A stretch of DNA of 64,000 bases from positions 14,919,001 to 14,983,000 of the forward strand of contig NW_026623100.1 of assembly GCF_023065955.2 (NCBI RefSeq), written 5' to 3'. The notes beneath the pieces are model-generated. The model was given only the letters and a program-made list of their open reading frames with translations, was not told where the DNA came from and searched no databases. Shown here one piece after another: positions 57,301-64,000 of this stretch (within the stretch, counting starts at the first letter, position 1; every line of letters begins with the position of its first letter). Both the position numbers and the translations under genes were made by a program. This DNA is from Ursus arctos. Lineage: Eukaryota; Chordata; Mammalia; Carnivora; Ursidae.

Positions 57301-57909
57301 TTTTTTTTTTTAAATGGAGTCCATATTTTGCTTTGGATATGCCAAGCACCCACCAGCCTTGGATGTAAACTTTCCAAAATTTACCTCCTGCCGCCGCTCT
57401 TTGCAGGTCCTACCACTGTTCGTGCCCCACAATTTCCTACCTTCCCTGCTTGACATCTCCCAATAGGGTCAGAGATTCACATACTAAACTCGTGAGGCCC
57501 TCCCAGGGACCTGAGTTTTAATTGGGTTTAAAGCCTCAAGTTTGAAGGATAAAGCTTACACAGTACAGTTGAAAGCCACAAGGACCATTTTGGTTTTTAG
57601 GACAGCTAGTAATATCTCTGCATTCCTGGCTTCCCGGAGCCAGGTCCGAGAAACTCACTTCTACACAGACCCTGGGATCCATGTGTTGGTGATCTGATAT
57701 AATCTGTCCTGTTATCATTTCTTCTTCTCTCTCTCTCTCTCTCTCTCCCCCCACCGGCAGGCTGAGTGTGTAACACAAAGTTTAGACACAATACCTAGTA
57801 CCTAGGAGGCAATTGGTAAATACTGAGTGAACGAACAATTCTCATAGGTAAAAAGTATTCCTTCTAATGTTTACCCTACATCGCTCTTGCTTGGCTCATC
57901 CTTCCTCTT
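57301..57909. other. Unique sequence with CT microsatellite
   Basis: A (CT)n of about 22 bp lies at 57726-57747, followed by a C-run. No exon seen. Confidence 0.55.
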
Positions 57910-58440
57910 GATTATCTATTGATGTATAACAGATTACCACAGATTTAGCAGCTTAAGACAATAATGGACACATGTTATCTCATACAGTTTATAGGGGTCA
58001 GGGATTCAGGAGCAGCTCTAGCTTGGATGGTTCTGGCCCATGGTCTCTCATGAGGTTGTACAGAATGTTGGCCAGGGCTGTGTTCAGCTGAAGGCCCAAC
58101 TGAGGCTTGGAGGATCCGCTTCCAACATGGCTGACACACATGGCTCCTATGGGCAGGAGGCCCCAGTTTCCCACCACATGGATCTGGCCATAGGATCTTT
58201 TGGATGTCCCATTAACATGGCAGCTGCCTTTCTCCAGAGTGAGTGATCCAAGAGAGAACAAGGTGGGAACTGCAATGTCTTTTATGACCTAGCCTCAGAA
58301 GGCACACTCTGCAAGATCTTTTCGGTTACACAAGTCAGCAGGTCGTCTCTGTTCATTGTAGAAGGGGGCTACACAACGGTGTGAATATCAGGAGGCAGGG
58401 ATCACTGGGGTCCATCTTGGAGATTGCCTACAATACCTCT
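57910..58440 (+). repeat. Old ~0.5-kb dispersed repeat, name uncertain
   Basis: The chain TTGATGTATAACAGATTACC, TTAGCAGCTTAAGACAATAA, GGTTCTGGCCCATGGTCTCT, CATGAGGTTGTACAGAATGT, GAGTGAGTGATCCAAGAGAG, TTTTATGACCTAGCCTCAGA and GGAGATTGCCTACAATACCT is one I recognise as a common mammalian interspersed repeat. I think it is an LTR-type or non-autonomous element but cannot fix the family. The ends read TGATGT and CAATA, with no clear terminal repeat seen. Confidence 0.6.
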
Positions 58441-61400
58441 TATTCAGCCCTTTCTTATTTCTGCCAGAAACTGAAATTTCTTTTTACCTCTTTCTTCTAG
58501 ATGCATTTCAGTTCTCTTCTGTTAGGCATCTCTTGACCTACTAAGGGATAGCCAGGCTCACGAGCTTCCAGAGATGTGTCAGAGATGTGCTTTGGCCAGG
58601 GGTAGTGCTAATCCATCACCAGGGGTTCTTGACTCTTAAAACTGTGATAGACCTTAACCTCAGTTTAACCCTTGCTGCAAGGTCTCAGCTCCTGCTAAGT
58701 CAGGACCCACTGTATGCAGGGCCCAGATTTCTGAATAAGGAAAGTGCTACCTTCCACAAGTAAAGATGCAGTTCTTGGGCTGCCCTGAGGTAGTGAGGGA
58801 TAGGACGGGAGCTCCGTTTGTAGGAGAGGTTGGCTAACGTTGAGCCATAACCACTTCTTCCCCAGCACTCTGGTGACCAAGACTACATACCTGCAAGAAG
58901 TTGCTGAGACTCAAGGCAGGGCCTGTGGCCAATAGTATTTGCCTGTGGACACAGATAACTGACTGACTTGGAGAATTCGATCTTTACTTGTACTTCATTA
59001 GCACGAAGACCTAAGCTAACTGGACCTCCCATCAGCATCTGTGGCCTCAAAATATTTTCTTATGTTCAGTAAACTGGAAATAAAGAAGATCCCCCTTTCA
59101 CTTTTCCTCTTGGCAGTTTTTGTTTTCTCTATATGGGAGTTTATAGATAGGAGGCCCAAACCTCAGTGAATGTCTCTGTTGTTTTGCAGAGTTATTAGAA
59201 AACCATTTTTTCCCCTCACAATAGTGACTGTTGTTTCCCCAGCATTCCCTTGTCACTAGGGGAGACAGCTCGGGGAGAGACAGGAGTTTCCAGGGCCCTT
59301 AAGAAGCAGGAACTGGGAATTTATTATATTTCCTGGACTATGGTGTCCCCTGGTTGGGGAGAGTGCCAGGAACTGGGAGGTGGGCTTGGGACACACTGTG
59401 TGTGCATGTGTGTGTGAGTGTGTGTGAGTGTATGTGAGTGTATGTGTGGGAGAGAGAAGGTACGAGCACACACCTCGAAGGAACATGGGTTGGATTATGG
59501 GATATTTTCAGTTAATAAAAAGCATTATTGCTTGTGACCTGTTCATCCCTCTCTCTCCATGTGCAGAGGTTTGGTCACAGTGTCAGTGGAACATAAAACT
59601 TGTAAGAACAAGTTTAAGCAGGTTTTTATGAAGGCGGGGGAAAACGTCTAAGTTCTGCAAGAGCTAAGGCCATTCCAGCTGTTTCTGTAGAAAGACTTGG
59701 GGCTTGTTCACCTGTGTTAAGCTTCCTAAGGATGGTCCATACCCTCAGCATCACCCTGCCATGGGGACAGGGCCTGGCCTGGGCTCCTAGGAAGGACGGT
59801 GGAAGGAAGGTGTGAGCTCACTTCTTGGTCAGCATGATCCGAAGGACCGGGGAGGGTAGAAGCTACTAACTACAGATCCGTCTACTTCCTGGGAAGGCAT
59901 GAGCTTAATTTAGCCCATTATCAGCCTAGACTTTGTGACTTCACAGGCGTCTTGCTTCTTTTTATCTTCTTGCTCCAGCTCCTTTGTCTTATCATTCTTT
60001 CACCGCCTTTTCTTGTCTTCTTTTCATCTTGTAGTTCCTGAAACTGTCCTTCTCTCGCAGGTAATGTAATAAGACACAACCCCCTGGCCAGCTTCATGGG
60101 AACCCTGTCCGGGACTCCAGATCGCTCTGGGATAGGACGTGGCTTCTCTTGTGAACTGGAACTTTATTAGTGAGCACTTAAAACTGCAGAAGCAGCTGGA
60201 GGAAAGCCGAGTTAGTTCATTGTGGTATTTTTGGAAACGCTGCAGGCACCTTTGAGAAGCTAGGCGCCGCTTGGGCACTAGAGCTTATGACTTGTAGCTC
60301 ACTGTGCTTGAACCTTCCTGAGCTCTGCCTGCTACTGACTGGGTGACGTGGAAGGGCTCATATCAACAGCACTGGATGGGTGCTGGCTTTCCCACAAATG
60401 ACCCCATAACATTTTTGGCTGGGGTCCCTGTGGCATTAGAAGGCTTGTTATATATTCGAAGGAGGGAATGCCAGCCTTCACTGGCACTGACTCTTCTCCG
60501 TCCTCCCCCATGACGACCAACAACCAACTAGCACGTGGGCATGGACAGAAGCCCTGTTGAGACTTCCGCCACTATTCTCCCACAGGCCTTTTTTTCATAC
60601 AGGATCTTAGAAACATGACCAGTGGACAGCACCCAACCTCATGGACATGAGCTCTGTGAGGGCTCAGGTGCCCAGGAATGCAGCAACAGCTCCGTTTCCT
60701 GGGATCTGAATCACAGGACTGTCACTGGCCCCTGAGGGGACTCTCACCCCACCCTTGGTTGGTGACCCACTTGGCTGATTTCCCAGGCTAGGAATGTTCT
60801 TTGAGTTTTTAACAGGTCTGCCTGGAGGGTTTTGGTCTGTGGTTTCCTTCTGGCAAGTAGTGACTTTTCCTGGGTACCAGAGGCATGCAGTCAAGTTCCG
60901 GTGTAACTCCAATACGTAATTTCGAATGGATGGAGGAGGGAGAGAGGGAGGGAGTGAGTGAATGAATGAATGAGTTAATTAATACAGGGGGGCAGGAGGC
61001 AAGCACATTGCCTGCTTCAGTGAAATCACAGTTGTCCAGTGGCTCTCTGTGTTCACATGTGTGCTTTGCCCCAGAACATGGGCTTGGGGGTTTGCCCTCC
61101 GTTTTCTCCCTGGGCCCCTCCCTCAGTGGTCATCCTCCCACCGTCTCCCATGTTCTCCCAACATCACCATATTGCCCCTCACTTCATACACTGCTGCCCT
61201 CCCTATCTTAACAGTGTGTGATTCTTTCATGTTTTCGTCCTACAAGGCACGAAGTAGCTTAAGTTTTATTTTTAATAAGTGAACAGAGCACTGGCTCTGC
61301 CACGAAGATGGAACAGCTCCTTCCAAAAGTGAAGAGTAAATTTCTAGTAAATTTGAGATGCTAATCTTGAAATGCCCCTCTGACTAGATTCCACACAGAA

Positions 61401-62469
61401 TAAAACATGCAGACAACTGCAGGCCATCGCCCTCAGGCCCTCCTGTTCTCCTTGAGTGACTCTCTGGGAAGATGCAGATAGCACGGAGTAATCTCTCCTG
61501 GGGAATTAATTGCTGTTTCCTCTTTCCTGTTTTGAACAGAAGTTTTCTTTATTGTGGGAGTACTGCATGTAGAACATATTCTTTGGCATCACGTAAATAT
61601 TTACCTCATATTTAAAACCCATGTCCTGAAGCATTTATTCCACTTGAAAATATTAGGGCCTATTTTCCTTATGGCAAGTCAAAATAAAAGGCATCGCTCC
61701 TTTGAGTTTCAGTACCTAGTTTTTGTGGGGGGGGGGGGGTTGGTTTTATTTTTCCTTCCATTTATCTTGCATTTTTTTTCACCAGTAAGTCTATAAAGTC
61801 AAGCCAGAGAATTATTGAGAGGGAAAATTAACTCCTCAGAGATGGAGTGGCAGAGGTTCTCATTTAGCTTCTGTCAGGAGCTCCCCCCAAGCCATAACCA
61901 CTGTTGTCTACAGTAGTGCGGTCATATTTGCTTTGTTGGAGGAGGCCTGTCCCGTCAAGGACCAGAGAACAATAATTGAGAGAGTGGCCATGGGCCATCC
62001 CTTGTGGTTTGGAGTCTTTGCCCAGAACGGTGCCTGGCATCCAGTATCTACAGAGTAAACATTTTTAGATGGACAGTGTATTTTATACCCTGCAGAAATT
62101 TTCATTGTGTATTCTTGCTCCTCTGTTGTTTGAGTATATTTATCCTTTTCTCTTTCTCACTGTATATACATACTATACACGCGTTTCTTAGTTTTCCTAT
62201 TTATCATCTCTTGGTGGACTTAGCATATCTACTTTTTTTTAAACCACAGCATCAAACTCTATTCTGTGGGTGTATCATGAACAAATCAGTCCCCTTTAGC
62301 TTCCTTTTCCAAGTCTCTGGATGAGAGCAGAGGTGGATGTGTGAAGAGGTGGGTGGGCAGCAGCAGGAGTTGACTTCCGTACAGTTGGGTCCAGGGGGGA
62401 CCCAGGCTGTTCTGCCATCCTTGGGAGACAGGACCGGATGGGCCAGGGTGGGAGTTCCTGAATGACATT
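58441..62469. other. Long unique stretch, no gene seen
   Basis: About 4 kb. It contains a GT-rich tract at about 59398-59452 and a GAGGGAG/TGAATGAA tract at about 60931-60975. A G13 run lies at 61727-61739, and a short L2/MIR-like trace (AACGGTGCCTGGCATCCAGT) near 62026-62075. No splice-bounded exon or RNA gene is recognised. Confidence 0.5.
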
Positions 62470-62810
62470 TACTGTTTGTTAGCTGTTTGACCTTCAACAA
62501 ATTAGTTAATTTCTTGAAAGCTTGGTTTCTGTGTGAGTCGAGAATAACACCACTCCATGGTATCAGAGGACGTACGTAAGTGGCTTACATATCTCACGTG
62601 CATGTGATAATACCTCACGTATTTGAAATAGCACCTCATGGACATGTGATAGTATCTCACGTACATGTAATGGCTCCTCATGGATATGTAATGGTACCTC
62701 AGGTGTACGGAATAGTATTTCAGGGTTGGAAGGTGCTTAGAATGGTACCCAGCACGTGGCAGGCAGGGGCCCCAGAAGTTGTAGCTGTTACTTTTCAGCT
62801 TCTGAATACC
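62470..62810 (+). repeat. MIR SINE expanded by a 21-bp array
   Basis: MIR's forward core starts TTGACCTTCAACAAATTAGT, TTCTTGAAAGCTTGGTTTCT and GAGAATAACACCACTCCATG. After the array it resumes GCTTAGAATGGTACCCAGCA, then AGAAGTTGTAGCTGTTACTT. The central 'AGTACCTACCTCATAGG' part is where the array grew. Confidence 0.75.
62591..62716 (+). repeat. 21-bp tandem array, six units
   Basis: Six consecutive 21-bp units start at 62591, 62612, 62633, 62654, 62675 and 62696. Typical units are ACCTCATGGACATGTGATAG+T and ATCTCACGTACATGTAATGG+C. They differ at several places but keep exact period, CTCA and a TRTAA/TGTGA core. Because 21 is a multiple of three, one frame reads a seven-residue repeat (ISHVHVI, APHGHVI, VSHVHVM, APHGYVM). 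It is not taken as a gene. Confidence 0.9.
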
Positions 62811-63299
62811 TAAGGTTTGACAGTTTCTTAGACAAAAAATACCCAGGATGGTTGAATAGTTTTCTTTGTGTTGTGAAATTACCTGCCTTGGAGGACTGGA
62901 TTCATTCTTTGCTTGGATTCTAAGAAAAGCCTTCTGAGAAGGTCCCCAGCCTTTTCTCAGATCAGTTATGTTTCTTACTGCTTTTGTTCTCAGACTGAAT
63001 CAGTATTCCTTCCTTGCCCAGCCCAGTCTTCCTGGCAGCTTGCCAAGTCTGAAGATGGAATCGTCTTTCTAAAGCCCCTAATGGATGGGGTGGGGAGAGA
63101 TAATGCGGAGTCTCTTTTGCTCACAGTAGCAGGTATAGAACATCTGGAAGCAGCTGGGCTCCTGCAGGGTGGGGCAATGAAGGGGTGTTAAGTGCAGGTT
63201 TTGCAGGGCAGGGGATGAGGCTGTTTCCCCCCCTCAGTAAGGAGGTATTGTGTTGGCATCAGGAAGAAAGAGAAAGAAGCGTACCAGCCTGGGGTTTAG
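62811..63299. other. Unique sequence, no gene seen
   Basis: A 92-codon plus frame (62913-63191) has no recognisable domain. Confidence 0.5.
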
Positions 63300-63440
63300 G
63301 CTGAGCCGTTACATTACCCTCTCTTGATAGATAGGAAAGCAGAAACCCAAAGACATTGACTGAATTGGTCTAGAACATAAAGCAGGTTTGGGGTAGAAGC
63401 AACCTTTGTCTCATCTCCTAGTGCCTAGTTCAACCATATT
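63300..63440 (-). repeat. MIR fragment (reverse)
   Basis: TTGATAGATAGGAAAGCAGA, AACCCAAAGACATTGACTGA and AAAGCAGGTTTGGGGTAGAA fit the reverse MIR core. Confidence 0.55.
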
Positions 63441-64000
63441 GGCAGAAAGAGGTCAAAAGAGAGAGGTCAGAAAAAATAAAGAAGACCCCACAGCATAGTT
63501 GCTTGTGGAAAAGACCCCTGTATGCCCTGGACATCAAGCGTAGGTGACTGTCCTGTGGTGAGGAATGACAGTGGTACGCAGAGGCTGCCAGTCATGCATA
63601 TTGGTTAGCCCGGTTCAGGCTTCTGGGTCAAGGGTCTTGGGCAGGATGGATCCTTGGGTTTGGCTGTCCTTGCTACACATACCCTGACAGGAAGTGCTGG
63701 CATAGGTGGGAGTTCATAAGTCGGGCCTATTAGAAATTCCCTGCCAGATATTCTTAAACCTAAAGCTGTCCTGAGAGTGTGAAGGTGAAGTGTGTCTGTC
63801 GCCTCAGGTAGGGGATGGTGTTCAGTCCTGTCAGGTCAGCTCCGTTTTTGTGCAAGAGGAGGTGAGGTGGGGTGAGGGAGGAAATGGCGGAGGAGGGAGA
63901 CCTTCAGTGATCAGACTGGCCTAGGGTTTGGTGCCAGGAGCTGCCTCTCCCTGTGTCTGCGGGAGTTCCTCTGGCTGAGATGGGGAGGTCTCAGCCCGAG
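63441..64000. other. Unique sequence to window end
   Basis: No repeat, exon or RNA gene recognised. Confidence 0.5.

Noticed and set aside
62580..62813. A 77-codon frame with a perfect seven-residue repeat
   Set aside because: It is the reading of a 21-bp array inside an MIR and begins at GTG. No splice or promoter context supports translation.
1..64000. CRISPR arrays, operons, phage or plasmid features
   Set aside because: The window is mammalian nuclear DNA. The regular repeats are SINEs, microsatellites and the arrays listed.

Overview
The window is non-coding mammalian DNA, intergenic or deep intronic. The host is a carnivoran, most likely an arctoid caniform of the bear or seal type. 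The evidence is at least ten tRNA-Lys-derived CAN-SINEs, repeats confined to Carnivora. Several carry the head GGGGCGCCTGGGTGGCACAG, which I associate with ursids and pinnipeds. Carnivore-type L1 3' ends support the same placement. I recognise no bacterial, viral or organellar sequence and no intact multi-exon gene. Nearly all open frames are short chance frames in GC-rich sequence or pieces of repeats.

Layout. 1-10.9 kb is unique GC-rich sequence with old MIR and MER5-type fossils and a CA microsatellite. 10.9-20.4 kb holds two CAN-SINEs, one old L1 3' end and several MIRs. 20.4-23.16 kb is a 5'-truncated L1 on the minus strand, itself hit by two nested CAN-SINEs. 24.15-25.04 kb is a long GAT/GGT satellite, then an MIR fragment and a GT microsatellite. 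25.4-25.8 kb is an MIR split by a CAN-SINE. 26.75-27.85 kb is a repeat-free block with the only plausible protein-coding exon I could find: a splice acceptor, 64 open codons and a hydrophobic C-terminus. 30.3-32.1 kb is an old L1 with two SINEs in it. 32.1-43 kb is mostly unique, with a poly-G/poly-C pair at 33.8 and 34.6 kb. 43.9-47.1 kb is L1-rich and has a SINE. 47-53 kb has MIR and MER5 fossils and a SINE. 53.5-55 kb is another old L1. 56.8-57.3 kb is an MIR split by a SINE, next to an L1 tail. 57.9-58.4 kb is an old dispersed repeat. 62.5-62.8 kb is an MIR whose middle has expanded into a 21-bp tandem array.

The window reads as layered retrotransposition. MIR, L2, MER5 and an old unnamed family form the oldest layer, L1M-type fragments come next, and carnivore L1s and CAN-SINEs with readable target-site duplications are on top. 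No genes act together here. The items most worth checking are the candidate terminal exon at 26.8 kb and the MIR-born 21-bp array at 62.6 kb. All repeat family names come from recognising consensus motifs by eye, not from a database search, and edges without a target-site duplication are approximate.
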